Part shown: positions 1 to 12,157 of the stretch, piece after piece
Layout: the number at the start of each line of letters is the position of its first letter
How positions within the stretch are numbered: the first letter of the stretch is position 1
Origin: Lumnitzera littorea
Taxonomy: Eukaryota; Streptophyta; Magnoliopsida; Myrtales; Combretaceae
Assembly (NCBI GenBank): GCA_024138015.1
Contig: JAMXBB010000003.1
Location: 36,888,878-36,952,877, forward strand
Direction: 5' to 3'
DNA length: 64,000 bases
The notes under the pieces: model-generated
Database searches by the model: none
The model's input: only the letters and a program-made list of their open reading frames with translations
What the model was told of the DNA's origin: nothing
Translations under genes and position numbers: made by a program

Positions 1-59
1 CGTCGATAGCTCAATAAAATGAAAAAAAATTTACTTACTTATTGACGGTATTGAGGAGT

Positions 60-1290
60 TGCAACTCCTTGAGTTCATGGCTTTCAATCTCTCTACCTCC
101 ATAAAGCTTTAAACATTGACCATTAACTTTAAACATACTTTTCTTTAGGTAGGTGACTTCAATAGCTCCATGAGGAAAGACCTGTATGATCATAAAAGAT
201 CCCTATTACTTGGACTTAAACTTCCCTAAGAACAAACGGAATCAGGAATTGTATAAGAGGACTTCATCCCCTTCTTGGAAAGATCGTCTTCCCCTTATCC
301 GTTGATCACGATATTTCTTGGTTCGCTCTTTGTAAATTTGGGAATTCTCATAGGCTAAGTAACGCCACTCGCTAAGCTTGTTCAACTGGAGTTTCACGTG
401 ATTACCTATAAGCTCAAAATCTGCGTTAACAATTTTAATAGCCCAAAAAGCTTTATGTTTGATCTCTATTGGGAGATAACATGCTTTTCCATACACAAGT
501 TGATAAGGAGTGATTCTAATTGGTGTTTTATAAGCTATCCTATGGGCCCAAAGAGCATCATCTAATTTATCTAACTAATCCATCTTATGACGCTCTATTG
601 TTTTTTCTAAAATTTTCTTTACGTCCTTGTTGGCTACCTTTATTTGGTCACTTGTTTGTAGGTGATATGAGGTCGCTATCCTATGAGTTACATTGTAACG
701 CTTTAACACTTTATCGAACTAAGCATTATAAAAGTGTGTACCCCTATCACTAATTATCGCTCGAGGAGTGCCAAATCGGGAAAAGAGTTTTTTCAAGAAT
801 TTAGTTACTATCCTAGCATCATTAGTAGGTAAGGCCTGAGCCTTATCCTACTTGGAAACATAATTAATAGCCACTAAAATATCTTTGTTCCCATTCGAGT
901 TTAGGAATGGGCCCATAAGGTTTATGCTCCACAGATAAAAAATTTCACTTACCAAGATGGAGTTTTGGGGCATCTCATCATTTTGGGAGATATTTCTTAA
1001 CTTTTGATAGCTTTCACAAAGCTCAACAAACTTCTAAGCATTGTTGAAGATAGTAGGCCAATAGAATCCCGCCTCTAAAGCTCTGTAAATCGTACGATTA
1101 GCACTATGATGTCCGTAATCGGCCCTGTATGGTAATGCTTAAGTATTTGCCATCCCTTGAGGTGTGAAACACACCTTCTAATCATACAATCTGTGCATAC
1201 ATGGAAAAGATAAAGGTCTTCTCAAAAGTAATATTTCATATCAGAGAAGAATTTCTTCTTCTGCTAATGCGAAAGTCCCTTAGGAAGATT
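60..1290 (-). pseudogene. Integrase of the Athila-type element
   Basis: The integrase would join element cDNA to chromosomal DNA. In broken minus-strand frames I read the core with ILVAINYVSK, FGTPRAIISDRGTHF and TPYQLVYGKACYLP, then the C-terminal KHKAFWAIK segment, which is open at 496-242. The first catalytic Asp (normally VDYVSKW) is Asn, the second (ISDRG) is kept, and the Glu normally in QVEVSNRE is Lys (QIKVAN). Several stops interrupt it. It therefore cannot be active. The HHCC finger upstream is only partly legible around 1130-950 (FVELCESYQ). It lies directly downstream of RT/RNase H in the same strand, as expected for gypsy pol. Confidence 0.8.
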
Positions 1291-1379
1291 TTTGGCAACT
1301 ATATAATTCACAAATTCAGCATACCATAGAATGTCAAAATCAACTACCTTATTGATAACATATAGCCATTCTTTAAGAA

Positions 1380-3057
1380 ACCCATCATTAATCTCATGCT
1401 CCACCAACTTTTCCAAATTCGGGTTCTCCAACCTTGACAAGTGATTTGTCGTTAGGTTTTTTGTGCCCTTCTTATCTCGAATCCCTATATCAAATTCTTA
1501 AAGGAGTAAGATCCACCTAATTAAGCATGGCTTGGCGTTCGTCTAGGTCAACAAGTACTTAAGAATAAAGTGTTCAATATACATGTTTACTTTAGATAAG
1601 ATCAAATAAAAACAGAATTTATCGAAAGCAAAGACAACAACTAGCAATTCTTGTTGGCATAGTAAATAAATGGAAATATCTATCCTTTCTTTGACCCAGG
1701 ACAGCTCCAACTACATAGTCGCTGGCATCGTACATTAACTCAAATGGTAAGCTCCAATCGAGAGCCACCATTATTAAATCATTAGTGAGCTTGTCTTTAA
1801 GGTTATTAAATGCATCAATGCATTCATAGGAAAATTCAAAGGGTACATCCTTCTCCAACAATTGAGTTAATGGTCTAGCGATCTTAGAGAAGTCCTTAAT
1901 AAATTGCCTATAAAACCCTACGTGTCTAAGAAAACTTCTAATTGCCTTTATTGAAGTTAGGGGTAGTAGCTTGGCAATTGTGTATATCTTCACATTATCT
2001 ACCTTAATACCCTTTCTAGAAATTTTGTGCTTAAAAGCAATGCCTTCCTGAACCATGAAGTGGCATTTTTCCTTTTTAAGAACCAAGTTAGTTTCTTTAT
2101 ACCTTATTAGAACCTTTTCTAAATTTTGTAAGTAATGCTCAAATGAGTCCTTGAACTTTGAAAAATCATCCATGAAGACTTCCATAATATCCTCGACTAA
2201 GTCTTCAAAAATGGCCATTACACACCTCTAAAAAGTGGCTGATGCATTGTAAAGGTCAAATAGCATTTGTCTATAAGAAAATGTGCCATATGGGCAGGTA
2301 AATATGGTCTTTTCTTGATCTTTTAGCACAATTGGTATTTGGAAATACCCCGATAGATTGTCTAAGAAATAACAATATATGTGCTAAGTTAGTCTCTCAA
2401 GCATTTGATCTACAAATGGAATGGGAAAATGGTCTTTTTGTATGGCATCACTTCAGTTTTCGGTAGTCGATGCACATACGCTGCCTAGTCATTATCCTCA
2501 TAGGAATTAGCTCATTCTTCTCATTACGAATGACTGTTATGCCACCCTTCTTTGGGACTATTTAAATCGGACTTTCCCATGCATTGTCAAATATGAGATA
2601 TATCATTTCTACATCCAGCAACTTAATTACCTCTGCCTTGACCACTTCTTTCATGTTCAGGTTAAGCAGTCACTAAGATTGCACCATTGGTTTATGATTC
2701 TCCTCCATCAAAATTTTATGGGTGCAAAAAGAGAAACTTATCCCTTTAATGTTTGAAATTTTCCATGCTAATGCCCTCTTATGCTTCCTTAAAACTTCCT
2801 AAAAGTTTATCCTTTTGATCTTCTCCCAAATCTGAGGTGATTATCACCGGTAACTTCAAATCTTTCTTTAAGAAGGCATATTCTAGGTAATTCGATAGTA
2901 GCTTCAACTCAAGTATTAGTGGGTCTTCGATTGAAGGCTTCCACCTTGTTTCCTTTTCCCTCTTAATTTGTTCAAATCCTATACTTTCTTCAGTGGATTT
3001 AGTCACCTCTAATTATGCGACTACTTTGTTGCATTCGAGTTCATTCACTTCTTCTTC
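1380..3057 (-). pseudogene. Reverse transcriptase / RNase H of the Athila-type element
   Basis: The enzyme would copy element RNA to DNA. An open stretch at 3006-2779 holds the pre-RT linker (ending QKDKLLGSFKEA). In broken frames 2780-2220 show ISNIKGIS, VPKKGGITV, MCIDYRKLK and the primer-grip region. The open stretch at 2218-1619 carries the catalytic FMDDFS box, NLVLKKEKCHFMVQEGI and the thumb (VGFYRQFIKDFSKIARPL), then the start of RNase H (LMYDASDYVVGAVLGQ). The RNase H tail near 1450-1380 is recognisable (EFDIGIRDKKG-like, then DKSLVKV). The YxDD motif is intact, but stops and frameshifts on both sides make it a relic. Confidence 0.85.
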
Positions 3058-3069
3058 TCCTTTCAACAA

Positions 3070-5315
3070 TGATAGGAATCGGACCATCGAACCCTTGACC
3101 TAAGACCGAGCCTAAGCTTGAGGGCTGGAAGCTTGAGGGCTGGAAAGTATGCTAAGTAAATTCTTTCCTTACAACCTACCATTGAGGAGTCTGAGTTGCT
3201 GTAATCTGATGACCTAATGGTTTGGTTGAGCCAAGCCCTCTTGTATTCATCATTTGTCTCCAGCCGCTGATGAGTTATTAATTGCATATATTTTGCATGG
3301 TGGTTTTTGATGATTTTCCTTAAATTTTAAGTTTATTTTTAGATAATGATACTTAATTGAGTAAAATTTTATTTTTTGGGTTTTGAAACAATCTATGTGA
3401 GAAAATGAGAAGAGAGAAACAAATTTTACTCAAATTGGAGCTAAAATGAGCAAGTTATAAAGATTTAAAGATTGACACAACTGAATGACATAACTGTGTC
3501 GTTTCTAAGAAAATTTGGAGCTTGTTTTGAACTGTCACAACCTAGTGCATGACCCTATCCTCGATTGTGTTGTTTTCAGTTTAAAAATAAAAAGAAAAGA
3601 AACAAACAAACATGAATCATAGCCAATGACACGACCAAAAGACACAATCGTGTCTTTTCCAAATGACTTTTTTTTTTTTTTATTCACATCCTATATAAAG
3701 TCTTGTTAGGATTTATTTAAAGAGGAGAACTTGTTAGACACGAATTTTAGAGAGCTTTTCAAGATAAGAACACTCAAGGAGCAAGGGGACCATCAAGAAT
3801 TCAAGATTCAATCTTATTTAGACTTTATGATTTTCTACTTTTTGTTTTTAGGTTATTATTTTGTGATGTATAGTGAGTAGATCTTTGATATTTAGATCTT
3901 GTGGAACCTATAATTATTCATGTGATATTATTATTATATGATTAATTTAATTCTTTAGTTTTTTGTTGGTTCAACCATGTTTACTTCATGATTTAGGTTA
4001 TTATTTATGTGGGTAGTAATCTAGAGTTTAATATCTTATAAAAGAATCAAGAGATTTCTTATAAGATTACATCTAAGCATAGTCGATGAGGATTGTTGCA
4101 AGATTACTAAATAATTTATAAGATTCTTTTGGAATTTTAAATTAAAGCGTAGAGGATTCATTGTTCAATAATTTAATATTAGATCATGCTATTGAGAAGA
4201 GATTCTAATAGGTGATTTTAGGGTTAGGATTAATTAGCTTGAGAAAGTGATTAATTTTAGTAGAGAATTCTCCCTGTCAAGAAAGATTAAGGAATAAATT
4301 ATCTTTAATGGAATTCATATGTTAGGTCTAGGGGAAGCAAAGATCTACATATGGTTTTTGAATCTTAAATTAGTTTATTCTTTTATTGGTTTCTTTATAA
4401 GTTCTTGAATAATTTTTGATTAGTTGTTAATTTAGTAATTAGATTAGATATTTTAAATTCTCAAACTCAATTTCATAAGTTAGATAATAGAGATCTAGTG
4501 AGTATTAGTAGCCATAGTTTCTAAGGGAACGACATTAATACTTAATCTATTACAATTTGATAGGTGCACTTATATATGTCAGCTCCCGACCTAAACTATG
4601 CTCAAGCATCAGCTCAGCTCATCTAACCATCAACTTAGCTGACTTGAATCCAAGCCATGCTCAATACATCCGAAGTGAATTTACCTCGAAAGAATTAACT
4701 GATTGACTTGGCATAGCCGACCTACCACCTCTGCTCGGCATATACCAAACTAATCGTACAAAATTATCTCTTTTACCAAAAAGCCATCCATCTACAAGGA
4801 GCTACGTGTTCGGGCAATCATATGATAGAATCCTCCATATAAGATACTCATTTTTGTTTTATTTTCAATTGTACCCTTATTATTCCTTGTATACTACTTC
4901 TTTTAGATACTATCCTTTTCAGTCTTTTCCATTTTAGGCAGGTTATTCTAGTTTTTGTATAAATACTCACTGTATATGTAGCTATAATAACCTTACCTCA
5001 GTGATTATTAAATATACTCTCATCCTTTGTGAACATTACTCTCGTTAGCTTATTTGCCTACTTCACTCTTATCTTAGCCTTTAAGCAAGACTAGATAGCG
5101 AATAACCTCATCGGACCATCTCATGCATCATATCGAGTTGTGGTGTGAGTCATCGAAAGTTCCTTGGTGCATCATATCCTTGGAGCTATTCGTGGGTTTT
5201 CTTGTTTTACTTCTTACTACTTTCATGCGATTCCCAGAACTTTCTTTAAGCTTTCTGCAAGCTTGGACTCATCCCCGTAACTAGCTTTGTCTATCCTTGG
5301 CTCTAGTTTGCATCA
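3070..5315 (+). mobile_element. Solo LTR (932 bp) inserted in the Athila pol, itself split by a second LTR
   Basis: It begins TGATAGGAATCGG and ends TTTGCATCA (TG..CA). It sits exactly between the protease tail and the RT linker of the host element. Removing the nested LTR at 3268-4581 leaves 932 bp. A plus-strand TATA box (TATAAATA, 4958-4965) gives its orientation. The R/U5-like part (near 5100-5150, with ACCTCAT and CATCATATC) resembles the LTR at 52295-53224, which is about the same length, so the two appear related. Flanking pentamers are AACAA (left) and GATAA (right), which differ only by two transitions, so the target duplication is weak. Confidence 0.65.
3268..4581 (+). mobile_element. 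Solo LTR of the 1.2-1.3 kb TGATA family, nested (copy C)
   Basis: This 1314-bp block begins TGATGAG and ends ATATATGTCA. Along its whole length it is similar to the reverse complement of 8885-10248 and 32350-33569: the shared run includes TTGAGTAAAATTTT near the start, a purine-rich TAAGATT/AGATCTAGTGAGTATTAGTA region near the end, and the terminal TTGATAGGTGCACTTA. It contains the family's short palindromes (GACACAATCGTGTC at 3641-3654). Flanks GCCGC (3263-3267) and GCTCC (4582-4586) share three of five bases. It is in opposite orientation to the host element. Confidence 0.7.
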
Positions 5316-6299
5316 GATAAGCATAACTCTAATGAATCCTTTTTCAATATCTCTTGCAAACAGTAAAAAAAGACAGAGCCAGTAGCATCTAAACAATAAC
5401 AAGTGTCATCTAACTCAACAAATTTACTCATGGCTTTAGAAACCTTAAAAATTATCTTTTCATCTCTTACCCTCAAAATTAGTTTCCCTTTACTAACATT
5501 AATAAAAGCTCAAGCAGTCGCTAAAAAGGGACATCCTAGTATAAGGGGCATCTCACAATCTGCATCCATATCTAAGATAACAAAATCTACTGGGAAGATG
5601 AATTTATTTACATGGACTAAAACATCCTCAAAATTCCTCTAAGGTAGGTAACGAACTTATCTACTAACCGGAGACTCCTTCGTGTGGACTTAGGCTCACC
5701 TAACCTTAAACTTTTAAATAGCTTATATGGCATAAGATTGATGCTAGCCCTTAAATTTGCTAAAGCTTTATTAATAAGAAAATTGCCAAAAAAAAAAAAA
5801 AAAAACAGCAAAAAGTAAAACTCCCTAGATCCTTAAGCTTCTCAAGCAGCTTTTTCTATACTAAGGTTAAGCATTCTTCGCTAAGTATCACTATTAAGAT
5901 CTCTTCCAACTTCTTTTTGTTTGATAGCAAATCCTTCAAGAACTTAGCATATTTTGGCATTTGTGAAAGAGCATCAATAAGTGGTAAGTTTATATGTAAC
6001 TTTTTAAAATGTTTAAGAAATTTACCAAATTGCTAGTTGTTACACTCTTGTTTCAAGCACTGAGGATAAGGAATTGGAAGTCAATATTCCTTGACTCTAG
6101 GTAGATCTAAGGTCTTCTCCTCTTGTACTTTGATGGATTCATCAAACACTTTCTTCTCATCCTTCTTATTTTCAGCTTACAAGTCTCTTCTACTTCGAAG
6201 AGTCACTGCCTTGACTTGTTCTCTAGAATTCAGTTTAGTATTCCTAAGTAGAGATCCTTATTGTCTCTCATTTAAAATCTTAGTAATCGAGCTAATCTA
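5316..6299 (-). pseudogene. Gag-pro linker and aspartic protease of the Athila-type element
   Basis: The protease would cut the Gag-Pol polyprotein. On the minus strand the linker reads KKLHINLPLIDALSQMPKY (near 6000-5940). At 5811-5617 comes the protease with ASINLMPYKLFKSL and LGEPKSTRRSLRLVD, continuing at 5640-5403 in another frame (DKFIFPVDFVILDMDADCE, then PLILGCPFLATA). The catalytic Asp-Leu-Gly (normally ALCDLGASIN) has become NLR, so the enzyme is dead. A run of about 20 A (5788-5807) disrupts the frame just upstream of the active site. It joins gag on the right; the LTR insertion at 3070-5315 follows on the left. Confidence 0.8.
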
Positions 6300-7666
6300 A
6301 TTCTCTAGGTTATGGGTGGAGGCTTCTTGGTTCCTTAAAGAGGCCTCTGTTTGTTGCATTCAAGCCTCGTTAGATTGAATGTATTTTTTCAATAGGCTTT
6401 CCAACTTCTTATTTGGAGCAGGTGGGGGTGTTGCAAGTTGTTGAAATCCAGGCATAGGTAACTTTGATCTTTGCTGAGGCTGATTCCTTACTTATTATTG
6501 TTAGCCTTGACCTTGATTTTGACTTCCCCATGAAAAGTTAAGGTGATCTTTTCACCCTGGGTTGTAAGTATTGCTGTAAGGATTATACTAGGGTCTTGCA
6601 AGTTTCCCTAAAAAAATCAACCTGTTCTATTTGTTTACTACCTATAATCTCTTCTTGGTTAAAGTTATTAAGGCCAAACTATTATTGTTGAGGACCCATT
6701 GACAGGGATTCAATTTTCTTACTTAACATCTCCATTTGAGTGGTTAGAGACTACAATGTTGAGCTCAAACACAGCTGCGACTTTTTGCTTCCCCTTGGGG
6801 TTCTCCTATTTATAATTGTTTATCGCCATGCCTTCTATCAATTGCTAGACTTCCTCGGGCGTTTTGGTGTTGAGTGTACCTTTAGCTATTGCGTCTATCA
6901 TTTGCCTTATGGAAGGGTTGAGATTGTTGTAAAAAGTTTGAATTCCCATCCAAAAGGGGAGGCCATGATGTAGACACCGCCTCAACAAATCCTTCAAGCA
7001 CTCCTAAGTATTGTATAGCGTCTTATCTTCTATCTAAGCAAAAGAAGATGTCGGCTTTGAGCTTAGCAGTTTTAATGGGTTGGAAAATACTTTTCTAAGA
7101 ATTTTTCTGCCAATTCATTCCAGATTGTGCTTGAATTCTTTGCTAAGGAACTGCTTAGCTTAACCACACAAAGAAAACGGAAAAAGGTGCTACCAGATAG
7201 CATCATCAGTTGCCCCATTAACCTTGAAGGTATCACATATTTCCAAAAACCTGGAAATATGTGCATTGGGGTCTTCGTCTTAGAGGCCATCAAATTGTAT
7301 AAACTGCTGCACCATCTGAATAATATTTGGCTTGATCTTAAAATTATTGGCTATAATAGTTGGACGGTTAATGTAAGATTGGGTATTAGTCATTAACAAC
7401 CAAGAGTAGTTCGACATGGTCTTGTTTTGTTCCCTATTATTAGCCATGATGTCTTTAGATAAGCTTTCTTGATTAGATTTTTACTCTACCTCTTGATCCT
7501 TTACCTTTCCCTATACCAATTCAACTTTGTCTTTCAATGTAATAGGAGATCCTTGATTAAATGCCTCTACCATTTCTTTAACATTTAATTGCCTTAAATT
7601 GCATAAATCCGTCCTCTAAATTTTAAGATTAGTATCAATCAAACTTTTTTATCGGCTTCTTGTCAT
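6300..7666 (-). pseudogene. gag of the Athila-type element
   Basis: Gag forms the virus-like particle. A start codon at 7666 opens MTRSR.KSLID, the usual Athila gag start. Legible blocks in broken frames are MANNREQNKTM (near 7445), RPTIIANNFKIKPNIIQMV (near 7370), FLEICDTF, FPFSLCG (near 7190), LAEKFLEKYFP (7110-7075) and the C-terminal YSNTYNPG and NFSWGSQNQGQG (6580-6510). The block order agrees with the family; many stops occur. No typical zinc knuckle is legible. The leader from 7820 to 7667 is T/A-rich and holds no convincing primer binding site. Confidence 0.75.
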
Positions 7667-7820
7667 ATACTACACCAAAGAGAACAAAATACTTAGTCAA
7701 GATCACACTAAGAAAATAATAGAATTCAAGAAAAAGAATAGAAATGAAGAAAGTAAAAAAAGAAAAGATGGTTAGATTAATAAATCTACTAGCTTTCTTA
7801 ATATTTTAAAAAAAATTTAA

Positions 7821-8884
7821 TGTTAGGCAAGTGCACATATCAAATTGTAGTAAGCAAATTAAGTCCGAATGTCGATTCCTTAGGTTACTTTGATTACTGA
7901 TACTCGCTAGATCTCTATTATCTAACCAGAAAATTCGAGTTCAAGAAACATAAAGAGCTTAAATTAAATTGCAGTAACTAATAAATTAACAACCAATTAA
8001 GAATTATTCAAGAACTTAAACAAGAAAGCAATAAAAGTATAGATTAGTTCAAGATTCAAAAATCGTATCTAAACCTTTGTTTCCTCTAGATCTAACACAT
8101 GATTTTCCCTAAAGATAATCTAATTTCTTCTTTAATCTTTTTTTACCAGAAGAATTCTCTATTAAAGTTAATCACTTTTTCAAGTCAATTAACCCTAATC
8201 TTGAATCACCTATTAAAATCTCTTCTCCATAGCATGACCTAAGATCGCATTATTACACAACGAATTCTCTACAATATAAATCAAAATTCAAAAAAGTTCT
8301 TGTAAATTATCTCTAATCTTATAAGAATTTCTATCAACTATGCTTAGATCTAATTTTATAAGAAATCTCTTAATTTTCTTATAAGATAACAAAGTTTAGA
8401 TCACTACTCACAGAAATAACAATCTAAATCATTAAGTACACATAGTTGAATCAAGAAAAAAAAAATAGATCTAATAAAAATCTATGTCACATGAGTAGAT
8501 CTAAGTTCTAAAAGACCTAGATAGCAAAGATCTGCTCTCCATACATCATAAAATAGCAATCTTGCATCAAAAAATAAAGAAATGTAGAAGAGTGAGTCAT
8601 GAGATTAAAGAAAAAGCTTGAATCTTGAAGTCTTGATGCCCCTTACTCTCTTAAGTGTTCTATTCTTGAAAAGCTCTCTAAAAGTCATCCAAAAGTTCTC
8701 TCTAAAAAACTTTATTGAACCTTTAAATAGGAGATGCAAAAAATAAAGTTTGTTGCAAACAACATGACTAGGGACACAACCATGTCCCTTAGCGTATAAC
8801 TTACTACCATTAAGTTTTCTTTTTTCTTTTTTTTTTTTAAACTGAAAACAACACAACTAAAAACATGGTCAATTCCTATAAGAT
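7821..8884 (-). repeat. LTR of the TGATA family, truncated (copy A), likely 5' LTR of the Athila element
   Basis: The left end reads TGTTAGGCAAGTGCACATAT; the block then follows copy B and the solo LTR at 32350 base for base with many substitutions (ATTAAGTCCGAATGTCGAT, then ACTCGCTAGATCTCTATTA). It stops short of the family's other end near 8880, where copy B begins. It carries the palindrome GGGACACAACCATGTCCC (8771-8788). In the minus orientation its 3' end faces gag, so it fits as the element's 5' LTR, but the primer binding site is not recognisable. Confidence 0.6.
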
Positions 8885-10248
8885 TGATAAGAGGTAAATA
8901 CACTTATCAAATTATAATAACTAGATTAAGCCTGAATGTCAATCTCTCAGGAACTTTGACTACTAATACTCACTAGCTCTTTATTATCTAACTTATAAAT
9001 TTGAATTCAGGAAACTTAAAGAATCTAAATTAAATTACAACAACTACTAAATTAACCAACTATTTAATGAACATTAATGAACTTAAACAAGAAAGCAATA
9101 AAAGAATAAATCAATTCAAGATTCGAAAATCGTATCTAAACCTTTGTTCCTCCTAGATCTAACATGTGATTTTTCCTAAAAATAATCTAATTTCTTCTCT
9201 AATCTTTCTTGACTGGGAGAATTTTTTATTAAAGTTAATCACTTTCCCAAGTCAATTAACCCTAACTTTAAAATCACCTATTAGAAATTCTTCTCAATAG
9301 TACGACCTAAGATCGCATTATTGCATAATGAATTTTCCACAACATAAATCATGATTTCGAAAAGACTTTACAAATTATATCTAATCTTATAAGAATCTCT
9401 ACCAACTGTGCCTAGATATAATCTTATAAGAAATCTCTCAATTCTCTTATCAAATATCAAATTCTATATCACTATTTGCAAAAATAATAATCTAAATCAT
9501 AAAGCACACATAATTGAATCAAGAAAGAAAATAAAGAATCAGTTAGATCTAATAAATATCCATCTCTCATGAGTAGATCTAGGTTCCATATGACCTAAAT
9601 ACCAAAGATCTACTCTCTACACATCATAAAGCAACAATCTTGAATAAAAGAATAAGGAATTACAAAAGAGTAAATCATGAAATCTAAGAAAATTTGAATC
9701 TTGAAGTCTTGACGTCCCTTGCACCCTTGAGTGTTCTCTTGAAAAACTCTCCAAAGGTCATCTAAAAGTTCTCTCCAAAAAGCCATAAAGAAGATTTATA
9801 TAGGAAGTGGAAAAATAGGGGTTGATGCAAACGACACGACTAAGGAGACAACCATGTCCCCTAGTCATTTAACTCACTGCCATTCCTTCGAGTCTTCTTT
9901 TTTTTTTAAAAAAAAAATATATATTAGGAATGACACAACCAAGGCCATGGTCATGTCTTTTGGTCATGTCACTAGCTATGATCATTAAAAAATTGCTCTA
10001 AAATTGCTTACAAACAATACAGTCATGTCGTTTGTATGTATCGATCTTTAAACTTTCATAACTTGCTCGTTTTAACCTTGAATTGAGTGAAACTTGTTTT
10101 TACCTTCTTGTTTTCTCACGTAGATCATTTCCAAACCTAGAAAACAAGATTTTACTCAACTATGTATCATTTTATAAAAATAAACTCAAATTTAAGGGAA
10201 AATTAAGAAAAATAACCAAATAAAATATAACTAATTTAAAGCTTATCA
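8885..10248 (-). repeat. LTR of the TGATA family, near complete (copy B)
   Basis: Starts TGATAAGAGGTAAATACACT and ends AAAGCTTATCA (TGATA..TATCA), 1364 bp. It is in tandem with copy A, same orientation. Flanks are AAGAT (left) and GTATG (right), so there is no target duplication. It contains two short palindrome modules: one near 9830-9862 (GACACGACT then CCATGTCCCC) and one near 9930-9965 (GCCATGGTCATG). Confidence 0.7.
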
Positions 10249-11219
10249 GTATGCTATGGGATTGTAGAGAAAGAAAAAAAATGCCGATAGGCTTGTATGC
10301 AAGTATGCAAAGTGTCTTACCTTTAAGGTTAGACCCCAATTATAGAGTTTAGAGAGAAGATTCAAATATATTCGTATCTTATCTAAATATAAAAGTGCAT
10401 CTTCTTGATTTAGATCGGTTTAAAAGCCCTAAAGCTGATGTGGCATATCGATAATTCCCATAGGTTGATGTTTCCACATTATTCCCATAGCCATCCGATG
10501 GCCGAGCTTCTTAAGCTGACCTCCAACATTCAATGTGCTCGATCATAGATGCCGTGAGTTGAAATTGATGCTAAGGAAGTAGGGTCTAACCTATGATAGG
10601 TTAGGTATACGGTGAAGCTCAATCTAGGGGTAGAAATCCTAACAAAGCTAAGACTTGAACTCCAATAGGTCAAAGATGGACTGAGAAAGGTAAGCCTATG
10701 GCCCATGTTGGTTAGATTGGGCCTTGGGAGCCTACTATTCAAAGTCACTCATCAATAATAAGTTCCTAAAAATGAGAAAATTGTTTTGACTAATTCATTA
10801 ATTTGATTTGGTGGCAACTATAAACACAAAAGGGTTATGCTTGTTGCAAGACTTAATCTAAATAATTTTCAATACACTACAGCCTTGCATTATCTATATT
10901 CACATTCTTAAATGCAGATTCGTAAAATGTAAATTACAAAATTATGCCTCTTATAGGCTTTCTTAGGTCTCTAAACATAATTAACATAAAACATCCCTTG
11001 TGTAATATTTACACAATAATGGAAACTGATTCTTAAGATGGAAATAGAGACAATTGAACGCATAAATCTTATTTCTCCGTAAGGAATGCATATATACATG
11101 TATATATATGTACACACATAGTTTTCATAAAGAGCTGAATTTAACATTAAGCTTCAAGTCCATTGATTAATTGAAGTTGACCCTCAAGGGTAAGGTGATA
11201 TGGTCTAGAAAGTCAAACC
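10249..11219. other. Unassigned AT-rich DNA with a perfect palindrome
   Basis: No coding stretch with a recognisable family. The part 10300-10740 is less AT-rich than its surroundings and may be an LTR fragment, but I find no partner for it in the window. A 19-bp perfect inverted repeat, CTAACCTATGATAGGTTAG, lies at 10586-10604. Confidence 0.4.
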
Positions 11220-11720
11220 CAAATATTGTTGGGACAATCAATAGAGATTTGATATGGGGTTTATGGTAGGGCCAATTGGATTAATTTGTTCGATACCAAC
11301 CTTTCTAAATTGGTTCATATTAAGAATGAGGCCTTATGGGGATTAGGACCCATGAAGGACATCTATTTGAAGTCTATTAAAGGAGGGGATTAATTTTAGC
11401 CATTGATCATCACAATGATTCAACAAATGAGATTAATAGCCAAGTCTTATAAATACACAATTCCCTCCCTCATTTGAATAAGAGAAAATTTTAGCAAAAA
11501 TACTGTTATTTTACCAAATTCTCACCTTAAATGATCAAACGCTTAAATATTTTAAGAACACAACCTCATTCTTCAATAATTGTGGAGTTTAATGGCATTG
11601 AGTTCTTCTACTTATCACCATACGTGTTGGAAGCTTATTGAGATCACATTTTCCTCCTCTCTACACTTTTCTCCTGATCATCCCATACGTACAACTCAAA
11701 TCATTCCCCAAGGTACGCAT
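11220..11720 (+). repeat. Dispersed repeat, copy 1 (partner at 46680-47160); LTR-like
   Basis: This block and 46680-47160 share ordered islands in the same orientation: ATTTGAAGTCTAT, a TATA box (TATAAATA at 11448-11455 and at 46888-46895), CTCATTT after it, and a CTTACCTTAAA-like run. The central TATA box with a pyrimidine-rich downstream part suggests an LTR promoter, but I could not place the ends. Family unknown. Confidence 0.5.
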
Positions 11721-12157
11721 AGCTCGACTATCATACAATATGTACGTAACTCTCATATTAGTAACCTTCCCCTTAATTTCCAATATTTTTTATGCATTAA
11801 TCATGTGTCTTTAAACAAAGGACATAAGTTTTATATGAGTTGCAAGGACATAATTCTTGTCATCTTTAACATTTTGGCCTTCAATTCTGAAAGACTGTAA
11901 CACATTTCAAGAGACATTATTTTCAAATAAATAGAAGAAGATCGTCAACTTATCATGTAAAACAATAATATAATAAATTTCATAAACTTCGATAGTAGTC
12001 TTCAAGTTATTATATAAAACAATTTGTAATCATAAAGTATCAATGTGTATTACTAGTCATAATATTTAAATAAATTTATTATTTCCATTTGAATTGGTAA
12101 TTATGCATCACACAAGATTATACCTTTTTCTTTTCAAAGCAGAAAATTTTCATTTAT
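11721..12157. other. AT-rich spacer, nothing recognised
   Basis: No repeat partner, coding stretch or RNA gene was recognised between the dispersed repeat and the LTR that follows. Confidence 0.4.

Larger units (their letters stand above)
1..8884 (-). mobile_element. Athila-type Ty3/gypsy retrotransposon, decayed, 3' end outside window
   Basis: On the minus strand the order is LTR (7821-8884), gag (7666-6300), protease (6299-5316), RT and RNase H (3057-1380), integrase (1290-60). This is the gypsy order. The protease-flank motif ASINLMPY, the gag tail pattern YSNTYNPG and the integrase tail KHKAFWAIK are hallmarks of the plant Athila group. Frames break repeatedly and catalytic residues are lost in protease and integrase. 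Two later LTR insertions separate protease from RT. The 3' LTR would lie left of base 1. No clear primer binding site follows the LTR at 7821, so assigning that LTR to this element is an inference from position and orientation. Confidence 0.85.

Noticed and set aside
5403..5642. Plus-strand 79-residue open frame
   Set aside because: It is the shadow of the minus-strand Athila protease, which is recognisable in the opposite frames.
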